A DNA stretch of 30,004 nt from a virus. The stretch is taken from positions 1 through 30,004 of the IMG/VR virus record IMGVR_UViG_3300032240_000404; one strand, written 5' to 3'. The stretch's first letter is position 1; every line of letters starts with the position of its first letter. Positions 17,219 to 24,238 of this stretch are shown here, in pieces. The position numbers and the translations under genes were made by a program. The notes beneath the pieces were generated by a model. It was not told the origin of the DNA. It was given only the letters and a program-made list of their open reading frames with translations, and searched no databases.

Positions 17219-17755
17219 ATGCCAAATTGGAAGTCAAAATCAGATACTGAAGTTTGGTGGTCAAACCAGCCCGGCAATCGCGGCAGGACATACCCCGGCG
17301 ATGATATTGCCGAAAAACAGTATCAGCGCAACCAAGCCGCTGGTGAAAACAATTTAAGCAGGCTCCGCAATTTTTTCTTTGGTAAAAGCGACGAAAGGAA
17401 GCGCGCCGTCGAGGATGCGGTGAATGCTCGTCGTGATGCAGGCACTTCAATGAAGTTGGAGCCCTATGTTGCTCCCAACCGTGATAGCGGGATCAGCATA
17501 AATGAATTTGGCGATCGACCGTCTTTTGTTCCTCCGCGAAGAGACAAGCGAGGTAATATAAGTCTTTATGAAGTAAACGAACCTGTGCCAACAGAAGGCC
17601 GTGCCGATTACGAAGATGTCAAGCCCGTTGATTACGACAGCTATGGCTTGAAAAAGGGCGGAAGTGCCAAAAAACACGCCAAGGGCGGTAAAATCAGTTT
17701 AGATAATTGCAAAGTATCTACGCATCAAAAGAACAAAAAGCAACCAAATTGGTAA
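17219..17755 (+). CDS. Small protein with C-terminal KVSTH..W tag (third of three)
   Basis: 178 residues, ATG 17219 behind AAGGA. The N-terminus is aromatic and polar (PNWKSKSDTEVWWSNQPGNRG), then RLRNFFFGKSDERKRAVEDA, and a Pro/Arg/Asp-rich middle without predicted fold (FVPPRRDKRGNISLYEV). The C-terminus is KKGGSAKKHAKGGKISL, then DNCKVSTHQKNKKQPNW, matching the first protein of the trio. The stop TAA continues into AAGG of the next gene. No family is recognised. Placement before an adaptor-like gene suggests a virion protein. Confidence 0.7.
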   Translation: MPNWKSKSDTEVWWSNQPGNRGRTYPGDDIAEKQYQRNQAAGENNLSRLRNFFFGKSDERKRAVEDAVNARRDAGTSMKLEPYVAPNRDSGISINEFGDRPSFVPPRRDKRGNISLYEVNEPVPTEGRADYEDVKPVDYDSYGLKKGGSAKKHAKGGKISLDNCKVSTHQKNKKQPNW

Positions 17756-17764
17756 GGTGAAAAC

Positions 17765-18838
17765 ATGGCTTACAGCGGCACCGTTGGGCAAACTGTAATT
17801 ACAGTACAGAACTTCATTGACCAAGGTGCACGCTTGGCGGGTAAGCTTGCCGAAGAACTTACCGTTGAGCAGGTTCAAGCCTCCAAGCAGGCGCTCTTTT
17901 TTGTCTTGAGCAATCTGATCAATCAAGGCATTAACTACTGGGCGATCAATCAGCAGGTATACGGCCTTCAGCCGAATCAATTCGAGTATCTGCTACCTGT
18001 GGGTGGTGTGGATGTTTTAAACGTCCTGTACCGCACCATGACGCGCCCCAGCGGGTCTTATTCCAGCAGTGCAGGCGGCACCACTGGAAACATCTACGAT
18101 GGCGACACATCCACCTACAGCCAGCAAACTTCTGCCAATGGCAATTTTGTCGTCTATTACGGTTCTAGCAACACTCAGTACATTGGATCTATTGGCATCA
18201 TGCCCTATGTGTCTGGCGGAGGATCGGCGGTATGGAATTACTACCTGCAAAGCTCGACCGACGGAACGACGTGGACAACCCTTTACACAGGCACCAACGT
18301 CACGGTGACGGATGGACAGTGGATATTCCAAAATATTGATCCCGGTGCCAATGTCGCCTACTACCGCATTCAAGCCTTTGGCGGCACCACCTTGGCTCTG
18401 TATGAGTGGTATTTGGGCACAAACAGTACAGAGATCATGATGGCTCGCTTAAACCGCGACGACTACACCAATTTGCCCAATAAGAACTTCACAGCCAATC
18501 AGCCGTATCAGTTCTGGTTCAATCGTCAACTGCCGCAGGCAAAGATTACCTTATGGCCTACCCCCTCAAATGCCTTTGTGCAAATGGTGGTGTGGTACTC
18601 GCGCCAGATTGACGACGTGGGGGCATTGAGCGGTCAACTGGAGATTCCACAGCGATGGAATCAGGCAATTCAATACATGCTGGCTCATGAGATGAGCTTG
18701 ATCCTGCCTTCGGTTGAAATGCCAAGAATCCAATATTTGGACATGCAGGCTCAGAAGTATTTCATCATGGCTGAGAACGAAGAGCGCGACAAGTCGCCGA
18801 TTTATTTCAGCCCCAACATTTCCGTGTACACAAAGTAA
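17765..18838 (+). CDS. Adaptor-like structural protein (P22 gp4-like pattern) with inserted discoidin-like domain
   Basis: 357 residues. The outer parts (about 1-93 and 220-357) follow the pattern of head-to-tail connector proteins: helical TVEQVQASKQALFFVLSNLIN, YWAINQQVYGLQPNQFEYLLP, DVLNVLYR, then LNRDDYTNLPNKNFTANQP, ITLWPTPSNAF and a C-terminal helical segment with RWNQAIQYMLAHEMSLILP. Residues about 94-219 look like an F5/8 type C (discoidin-like) beta-sandwich: GNIYDGDTSTY, IGSIGIMPYVSGG, YYLQSSTDGTTWTTLYTG and VAYYRIQAFGG. These domains usually bind glycans or other surface ligands. A role at the portal-tail junction is inferred; the P22 gp4 assignment is by pattern only. Confidence 0.68.
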   Translation: MAYSGTVGQTVITVQNFIDQGARLAGKLAEELTVEQVQASKQALFFVLSNLINQGINYWAINQQVYGLQPNQFEYLLPVGGVDVLNVLYRTMTRPSGSYSSSAGGTTGNIYDGDTSTYSQQTSANGNFVVYYGSSNTQYIGSIGIMPYVSGGGSAVWNYYLQSSTDGTTWTTLYTGTNVTVTDGQWIFQNIDPGANVAYYRIQAFGGTTLALYEWYLGTNSTEIMMARLNRDDYTNLPNKNFTANQPYQFWFNRQLPQAKITLWPTPSNAFVQMVVWYSRQIDDVGALSGQLEIPQRWNQAIQYMLAHEMSLILPSVEMPRIQYLDMQAQKYFIMAENEERDKSPIYFSPNISVYTK

Positions 18839-18840
18839 TC

Positions 18841-19227
18841 ATGCCAAGATTCCTTGATACCACTGGAAATGCAGTAATAGCAATCTTCATTTGCGACAGA
18901 TGCAAGATGAAAAGGGCTATTATTGAGGCACAACCTGACCCCAATTTTCCGGGCCTCAAGGTGTGCCAGCAAGGGTGCGCAGATCAGAAAGATCCATACC
19001 GCCTACCTGCTAGACAAACAGAGCGAATTGCGCTCCAATTTCCTCGTCCCGATGTCAGTGTTGCCACAGATGACAATGGATTGGTATTGACACCCACGGG
19101 AACAAACATTCCCGGCGGCAACCCAAGCCAGATCTATATCAGCACACAGAATGGAAGTTCTGTGCCTCAGCAGAATGGCAACATAGACATCATCACTCCA
19201 GCACCACCTACACCGACGAGCCAATAA
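18841..19227 (+). CDS. Small Cys4 (zinc-ribbon-like) phage protein
   Basis: 128 residues starting two bases after the adaptor-like gene. Residues 15-72 carry FICDRCKMK (Cys18, Cys21), KVCQQGC (Cys42, Cys46), then DPYRLPARQTERIALQFPRP. The Cys pairs can hold a zinc ion. I recognise this unit from other phages, where it sits next to adaptor and fibre genes, with no function known. The C-terminal half is Pro/Thr/Asn-rich and unstructured. It ends just before the fibre start. Confidence 0.68.
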   Translation: MPRFLDTTGNAVIAIFICDRCKMKRAIIEAQPDPNFPGLKVCQQGCADQKDPYRLPARQTERIALQFPRPDVSVATDDNGLVLTPTGTNIPGGNPSQIYISTQNGSSVPQQNGNIDIITPAPPTPTSQ

Positions 19228-19228
19228 C

Positions 19229-21073
19229 ATGAGCGGACAAGTAACGATAACCCAACTGCCAACCGCTTCTGCTCTTACAGGGGCGGAAGCAGTTCCTGTC
19301 GTTCAAAATGGAGTGACAGTCCAAACTACTGCGAGCGCAATTTCTGGCGCAGGCGCGTTGAACTATCCATTTTTGACAGTAGGTTCAGCCGCTGGCCTAA
19401 CTCAAGGCAGATATCTCTCGGCATCCACAGGGCTGTCTTTGTCAGATACTGGCGCTGGTGGCATGCTGACTATCAACATGACAGGGGCGGCATCAAGCTT
19501 AAACAGCGCAAGCACAGGATTTATCGTCAAGGACAGCGCCAGCACGGTCGCCAGCCGATCATTTGCAGTTGGCTCGGGCATGACCATATCCAATGCTGAC
19601 GGCATATCTGGCAACCCTACGTTTGGCTTGAGCACCATTTTGCAAAATCTTGCCAGCACTTCATCAGCAGGCATATTGGCATTAAATGGCACCACGATTA
19701 CGGCGTACACATTGCAGGGCGTTACTAGTCAGACTAGTATTGCCAACGGCAATGGAGTTGGTGGAGCCCCAACGATTGGACTGGCAAGCAACCCTGTAGT
19801 GCCCGGCACTGGATCAATCACCATTCCAAGTGGCACAACTGCACAGCGAACTGGATCAACTGCTGGCCTGCGCTACAACACCGACACAGGCTTGTTTGAA
19901 GGTTATGGCTCAAGTGGCTGGGCGGCTTTTTCGGGTGGAGGTGGAGGTGGAAGTGTTACCTCAATTGCCACTGGGACGGGCCTTACAGGTGGGCCTATTA
20001 CAACGACAGGCACGATTTCGCTTGCTAATACTGCCGTTTCCGCAGGTTCCTATACCTACGCCAGCATCACCGTGGATGCGCAAGGCAGGTTGACCAGCGC
20101 ATCATCTGGAAGCACTTTAGGCATTGCAGGTGGTGGTACTGGTCAAACAACTGCGAATGCCGCATTCAATGCGCTGGTGCCAAGCCAAACCAGCAACTCT
20201 GGCAAATACCTGACAACTGACGGAACCAATACATCTTGGGCAACAGTCTCAGGTGGCGGCGGTGTCTCAAGCATCACCTTTGGCACAACCGGGTTGACTC
20301 CAAACACAGCAACAACAGGTGCTGTGACTGTTGCTGGCACCTTAGCTGTTGCCAATGGCGGCACAGGCGTGACCGCATCAAGCGGAGCAACTTCAGTTGT
20401 CTTGCGCGACGCAAGCGGCAACATCACTACAAATTCAATATTTGAAGGCTTTTCAAATGTAGCCGCCGCAGGTACAACGACTGTACTTACAGTCGCCTCA
20501 GTTCCGAACTATGTAGTCACCGGATCGGGCGGTCAGACATATCAATTGCCTGATGCCACTACATTGCCAAATGGTGCCGACTTCACATTTAACAACAATC
20601 AAAGTAGCGGAACAATTGTTGTTAAAAACAATTCAAGCACAACGATTGTCACTGTACAGTCTGGTTCATTTGTAACTGTCAGCCTGTTGAGCAACTCAAC
20701 TGCCGCAGGTTCTTGGGATTACCATGCTGGCATTCCATCAGGCACTTCATGGTCTACGAATACCCTGAGCACAGGCGCGGCAATCACATCGACACAAGCG
20801 GTTACTGGTAGCACGCTTATTTCTAACGTGGCGACTGGCACCGCTCCGTTGACCGTGACCAGCACCACGCAGGTGGCAAACCTGAATGCGGCAACCGCAG
20901 GAACAGCAACCAATGCAACAAACGTGGCGTTATCAGCAGGCACGGGTGCGACCAATTATTTGACATTCTCTGCAACCGCAACGGGCAATCAGCCCTTAAC
21001 AACCAATACTCTCCTCACCTACAATTACACCAACAATACCATCACAGCAGGTATTTCAGGTGGAGCTTTCTAA
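19229..21073 (+). CDS. Tail fibre protein 1
   Basis: 614 residues beginning MSGQVTITQLPTASALTGAE, a common fibre start (joining segment). It is Gly/Ser/Thr/Ala-rich and repetitive, with SGTGIS/GTGLTGGPITTTG-type repeats, AGLRYNTDTGLFEGYGSSGW (a domain seen in several fibres), AGGGTGQTT and ANGGTGVT. A C-terminal part has YQLPDATTLPNGADFTFNNN and KNNSSTTIVTVQSG, typical of fibre beta domains. The end is GISGGAF, also seen (GISAGAF) in the gene at 26.3 kb. The fibre probably trimerises and contacts the host surface. The host receptor cannot be told. Confidence 0.76.
   Translation: MSGQVTITQLPTASALTGAEAVPVVQNGVTVQTTASAISGAGALNYPFLTVGSAAGLTQGRYLSASTGLSLSDTGAGGMLTINMTGAASSLNSASTGFIVKDSASTVASRSFAVGSGMTISNADGISGNPTFGLSTILQNLASTSSAGILALNGTTITAYTLQGVTSQTSIANGNGVGGAPTIGLASNPVVPGTGSITIPSGTTAQRTGSTAGLRYNTDTGLFEGYGSSGWAAFSGGGGGGSVTSIATGTGLTGGPITTTGTISLANTAVSAGSYTYASITVDAQGRLTSASSGSTLGIAGGGTGQTTANAAFNALVPSQTSNSGKYLTTDGTNTSWATVSGGGGVSSITFGTTGLTPNTATTGAVTVAGTLAVANGGTGVTASSGATSVVLRDASGNITTNSIFEGFSNVAAAGTTTVLTVASVPNYVVTGSGGQTYQLPDATTLPNGADFTFNNNQSSGTIVVKNNSSTTIVTVQSGSFVTVSLLSNSTAAGSWDYHAGIPSGTSWSTNTLSTGAAITSTQAVTGSTLISNVATGTAPLTVTSTTQVANLNAATAGTATNATNVALSAGTGATNYLTFSATATGNQPLTTNTLLTYNYTNNTITAGISGGAF
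19723..19739. repeat. 17-bp palindrome, copy 2
   Basis: TACTAGTCAGACTAGTA, identical to 6369-6385, here in the tail fibre 1 gene (codons for TSQTS in GVTSQTSIANG). Confidence 0.85.
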
Positions 21074-21082
21074 GGAAACATC

Positions 21083-22462
21083 ATGTCACAAAGTGGATAC
21101 ACACCGATTCTGATTTACGCAAGCGGCACGGCTTCGGCAGTTCCTCTTGCCGCCAATATGACGAGCAGTGCGGCAGGCGCAGAGTTGGCGCTGAACTATG
21201 CCGATGGCAAGCTTTATTTCAAAAACAGTTCAGGTGTTGTCACTTTGTTGGCAACTGCTGGCAACGGCGTTACAACTTTCAGCGCAGGCACAACTGGCTT
21301 TACGCCGTCAACGGCTACATCTGGTGCAGTGACCTTGGCTGGCACATTGGCAAACACCAATGGCGGCACAGGTCAATCAAGCGCCTTCACTCAGTACGGC
21401 ATCACCTATGCCAGCACCACTACTGCGCTGGCAACCACAGCGGCAGGAACATCCACCACTGTTTTGCATGGCAACGCTTCAGGCGCACCAACATTTGGCG
21501 CTGTGTCGCTGACTGCTGACGTATCTGGAACACTCCCTATTGCCAATGGCGGAACAAACTCGACGGCTACGCCAACTGCTGGTGGTATTGGGTACGGCAC
21601 TGGAACGGCGCATGCATACACTGCGGTGGGTACAGCAGGTCAAGCTCTTATCTCTGCGGCGGCAGGAGCCCCGGCATTTGGCACATTGGGCGTTGCAGGC
21701 GGCGGAACAGGTGCGACAACACTTACGGCAAACAACGTATTGTTGGGCAATGGCACTTCAGCACTTCAAGCTGTAGCGCCGAGCACAGCAGGCAATGTGC
21801 TCACATCAAATGGCACAACATGGACATCAGCGACACCGTCTGCTGGCTTCTCTAATATAGTCGTGCTGACATCCAGCAATGCTTCATATTCCATTCCAGC
21901 CGCTAAGATTAAAGTCACTGTGGTTGGTGGTGGTGGTAATGCAGGCGGAGGCTCTGCTGGCGCACAGGCGGGAGCAGGTGGTGGTGGCGGCGGCGGCACG
22001 GCAATAAAAGTTCTTTCTGGACTTACTGTTGGTAGCACATTAAATATTACTGTTGGCGCGGCGGCTGGCACATCCAGCGTTGCATCAGGAACTCAATCAA
22101 TATCAACCGTAAGTGCAACTGGCGGCACATCTACTTCTAACACCTCAGCTAGCATAGCTTCGGGAGGAGCAGGAGGAGCGGGAAGCGGAGGTGATTTAAA
22201 TATTGGAGGAAGCGGCGGAGGGTGGGGTGTTACAAACCAAGGTTGCCCCAACGCTAATCTAGCTGCCGGTAATGGGGGCGCTAGTATGTTTGGTGGCGGA
22301 GTTATTACTCCCGTAGGATATGCAGTAGGTGCAACCACCAAGCAAAATGGAACGGCTGGCGCGGCATATGGCGGCGGTGGTAGCGGAGGATGGAATTTTA
22401 ATGCAGGTTCCGCCTCTAGCGGAGGCGCAGGTGCGGCAGGCGTTGTAATTGTGGAGTATTGA
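21083..22462 (+). CDS. Tail fibre protein 2 with glycine-rich tip
   Basis: 459 residues behind TAAGGA. The N-terminal part has ADGKLYFKNSSGVVTLLA, then a segment paralogous to fibre 1 (AGTTGFTPSTATSGAVTLAG). GGTG-type repeats follow: NTNGGTGQSS, IANGGTNSTA, VAGGGTGATT. From about residue 285 the chain is a Gly-rich domain of roughly 170 residues (VVGGGGNAGGGSAGAQ..., GGGGSGGWNFNAGS) ending AAGVVIVEY. This matches Gly-rich phage adhesin tips (Gly_rich_2-type; the S16 gp38 adhesin with polyglycine helices is a known comparison). The tip is therefore the likely receptor-binding part. Variable loops between Gly stretches would set specificity (family knowledge). Confidence 0.76.
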   Translation: MSQSGYTPILIYASGTASAVPLAANMTSSAAGAELALNYADGKLYFKNSSGVVTLLATAGNGVTTFSAGTTGFTPSTATSGAVTLAGTLANTNGGTGQSSAFTQYGITYASTTTALATTAAGTSTTVLHGNASGAPTFGAVSLTADVSGTLPIANGGTNSTATPTAGGIGYGTGTAHAYTAVGTAGQALISAAAGAPAFGTLGVAGGGTGATTLTANNVLLGNGTSALQAVAPSTAGNVLTSNGTTWTSATPSAGFSNIVVLTSSNASYSIPAAKIKVTVVGGGGNAGGGSAGAQAGAGGGGGGGTAIKVLSGLTVGSTLNITVGAAAGTSSVASGTQSISTVSATGGTSTSNTSASIASGGAGGAGSGGDLNIGGSGGGWGVTNQGCPNANLAAGNGGASMFGGGVITPVGYAVGATTKQNGTAGAAYGGGGSGGWNFNAGSASSGGAGAAGVVIVEY

Positions 22463-22463
22463 A

Positions 22464-22712
22464 ATGGTTAAAGCATACGCATGGATAAACAAATCAACTC
22501 ACTTAATTGAAAACATGATTATGTGGGACGGCGTTTCACCGCTCGTAGTGCCAGACGGATACGAGGTTGTTGAGGCACCAGAGCTTCATGGCGAATGGAG
22601 TTGGCTGGGCATTGGATGGAAGTATTTAAATGGAGAGTTTATTGAACCAGCAAATCCCAATCCACCTGTTTCCCAACAAGTAATTGGCGGAGCGCCTAGT
22701 GTCATTGCTTAA
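22464..22712 (+). CDS. Small fibre-downstream protein (82 aa)
   Basis: ATG 22464 is one base after the fibre stop, eight bases after GGAG at 22452-22455; a GTG-like start further upstream would sit inside the fibre. MVKAYAWINKSTHLIENMIMWDG, then GYEVVEAPELHGEWSWLGIGW and a Pro/Asn-rich tail. Short proteins of this sort commonly follow phage tail-fibre genes; a fibre assembly or tip role would fit but is unproven. Confidence 0.66.
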   Translation: MVKAYAWINKSTHLIENMIMWDGVSPLVVPDGYEVVEAPELHGEWSWLGIGWKYLNGEFIEPANPNPPVSQQVIGGAPSVIA

Positions 22713-22965
22713 TACCCCACTCAACACTGGAAAACTTTTCGGTACTGTGTACACCTTTGAAAAAATGGGGGACAAGTTGCCTATGCACACCCATACTGAT
22801 GGCAATGCCCACATTACCATAGTGGCGCGAGGCAAGATCAAAGCTCACGGCAATGAATGGGAGGCTGAGTACAGCGCAGGCGCAGTGATTGATTTTCCGT
22901 CAGACCAGAGTCATGAGTTCACTGCTTTGGAAGACAACAGCCGAATCGTAAACATTACCAAATGA
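22699..22965 (+). CDS. Small cupin-fold protein
   Basis: I chose GTG 22699 (GGAG at 22689-22692, six-base spacing), giving 88 residues and a 14-nt overlap with the gene before; a TTG start at 22684 would contain its own ribosome site. The chain shows cupin motif 1, HTHTDGNAHITIVARGKIKAHG (His30, His32, His38), and motif 2, GAVIDFPSDQSHEFTAL (His72). These residues would bind one metal ion. The protein is one minimal double-stranded beta-helix. Cupins appear in some phage tail regions, possibly as structural or sugar-related proteins; the substrate is unknown. Confidence 0.72.
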   Translation: MSLLNTPLNTGKLFGTVYTFEKMGDKLPMHTHTDGNAHITIVARGKIKAHGNEWEAEYSAGAVIDFPSDQSHEFTALEDNSRIVNITK

Positions 22966-22972
22966 GGAAAAC

Positions 22973-23152
22973 ATGGAAAAACTTGCAATCTCAACACAAT
23001 TGCTGAATCAAATCTTTGCGTACATTGGCACACGCCCATATCAAGAGGTGTTTCAATTTGCCGATGCTTTGCAAAAAGAAGTTGCAAGCCAAATAAAACA
23101 AGAAGCTCCTGCTGAAACTTCTACAGAGGCACCAGTCGATGGACAGCCTTGA
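22973..23152 (+). CDS. Small hypothetical protein (59 aa)
   Basis: ATG 22973 is eight bases after the cupin stop, behind GAGGAAA. The 59 residues form one amphipathic helical part (LAISTQLLNQIFAYIGT, EVFQFADALQKEVASQIK) and an acidic Ala/Pro/Thr tail. There is no membrane segment. The last 14 nt overlap the next gene. No family is recognised. Confidence 0.62.
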   Translation: MEKLAISTQLLNQIFAYIGTRPYQEVFQFADALQKEVASQIKQEAPAETSTEAPVDGQP

Positions 23153-23333
23153 AAAAGAGTTTGCTGTGCATGAAGCCATTTGCGCCCAGCGGTATGAGGC
23201 CATTCAAAAGTCTTTAGCTGACGGCGACAAGCGCATGACGAAGATCGAATATTTGCTGTATGCGGTCATGTTGTGCGTGTTGTTCGGCCCGGGCGTGGCG
23301 GGTGAGTTTGTCAAGAAATTGTTGGGGTTGTAA
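23139..23333 (+). CDS. Small single-pass membrane protein, possible holin or lysis accessory
   Basis: 64 residues with a polar N-terminal helix (EKEFAVHEAICAQRYEAI) and one hydrophobic stretch at about 36-55 (IEYLLYAVMLCVLFGPG), ending VKKLLGL. This length and topology occur among small phage lysis-region proteins. It overlaps the gene before by 14 nt. The TAA stop is in the same frame as the following gene, whose upstream extension begins directly after it. A role in lysis is inferred from the neighbourhood only. Confidence 0.65.
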   Translation: MDSLEKEFAVHEAICAQRYEAIQKSLADGDKRMTKIEYLLYAVMLCVLFGPGVAGEFVKKLLGL

Positions 23334-23426
23334 ATTGACCCAATCACGATCCTCCTTGCCGCTAAAGCCTGTGCCGTTGCAATCCGCGAAGGAACCGAGC
23401 TTTACAAGCAATGTAAAGAGTCATTC

Positions 23427-24023
23427 ATGGAGGTCAAGTCCTCTGTTGATGAAGCTGTTGGTGTTGCCAACGAGGTCAGAGGATTCTGGGCAAAGCTCTT
23501 TGGATCAAAGCCAAAAGCCGCAGAGCCTGTGGCGCAAGCGAAGAGAAAAAAGGAAGCCTATGTAACCGTTGACGAAACCAAGGTGATGTCAGATATCGTT
23601 GAACAATTGACGACGTTCTTTCGCCTTCAGGAGCAGTTAGCGGCGCATATCAGGGCTGAGGAATTGAAGAGCAAGACGGTCTATGACCCGAATGCCAATC
23701 TGATGGAAGCCGCCTTGAAGCGGATCATGGCGCAGGATCAGATGGCGGCTCTGGAGGTGGAGATCAGGGAGGCGATGGTTTACAGAGCCCCGCCCGAGAT
23801 GGGTGCCCTGTATAGCCGCACGTTCGAGACTCGTGACATCATCATGCAGGAGCAGGAGCAAGCAAGGCTAAAGGAGGAGGCGAAAGAAAGGGTGCGTCAA
23901 TGGCAACGGTCGGAAGAAAGAAGAGACCTGCAAGCCAACTCAGCGTATCTCGTAATAACAGCAATCCTTACGATATACCTCTGGCTCTGGTTCCTGTACG
24001 TCGCACAACGGGGGAAGATTTGA
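23427..24023 (+). CDS. Coiled-coil protein with C-terminal membrane anchor; start uncertain
   Basis: From ATG 23427 the product has 198 residues: a helical N-part (SSVDEAVGVANEVRGFWAKLF), KPKAAEP linker, long charged helices (IVEQLTTFFRLQEQLAAHIRAEE, LKEEAKERVRQWQRSEERRD) and a C-terminal membrane helix (VITAILTIYLWLWFLYV). The frame is open upstream to the stop at 23331-23333. Translation of that part begins (I)DPITILLAAKACAVAIREG, which looks like the conserved N-terminus of this phage family (usually MDP-I-T). That would require ATT 23334 as start. AAAGAG lies before ATG 23427, so either start is possible. Function unknown. Confidence 0.66.
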   Translation: MEVKSSVDEAVGVANEVRGFWAKLFGSKPKAAEPVAQAKRKKEAYVTVDETKVMSDIVEQLTTFFRLQEQLAAHIRAEELKSKTVYDPNANLMEAALKRIMAQDQMAALEVEIREAMVYRAPPEMGALYSRTFETRDIIMQEQEQARLKEEAKERVRQWQRSEERRDLQANSAYLVITAILTIYLWLWFLYVAQRGKI

Positions 24024-24238
24024 TGGGCTGGATTGCATGTAGCGTTTTGGTTGCGGTGCTCTTACCCCTTGGAGCCATGTTGTACCTCGACATTCTGCAA
24101 GCCAAACATGAAGTCAAAGAGCAGTTGGAAAAGGTTGAAAAATTGAGAAGGGAAGTCGAGAAGAGCAGGCGCGACAAGCCATCTGAATTTACCGACAATC
24201 CAATTTTTGACAGAAGGAATAAACGTGAACATTTTTGA
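24023..24238 (+). CDS. Small membrane protein with coiled coil (spanin-like layout)
   Basis: ATG 24023 overlaps the preceding stop by one base (TGATG); a longer frame from 23900 would overlap that gene by 124 nt and is not preferred. The 71 residues have an N-terminal membrane helix (3-22, WIACSVLVAVLLPLGAMLYL) and then a charged helix with heptad spacing (KHEVKEQLEKVEKLRREVEK). Together with the lipoprotein gene that overlaps its end, this recalls an inner-membrane/outer-membrane spanin pair, but it is very short for that. Function is not assigned. Confidence 0.62.
   Translation: MGWIACSVLVAVLLPLGAMLYLDILQAKHEVKEQLEKVEKLRREVEKSRRDKPSEFTDNPIFDRRNKREHF

Noticed and set aside
22684-22698. TTG start for the cupin gene
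   Set aside because: It would place GGAG inside the coding part; GTG 22699 has the proper spacing.
23900-24022. N-terminal extension of the 71-residue membrane protein
   Set aside because: It overlaps the preceding gene by 124 nt; ATG 24023 has a TGATG junction and a local GGGGGAAG.
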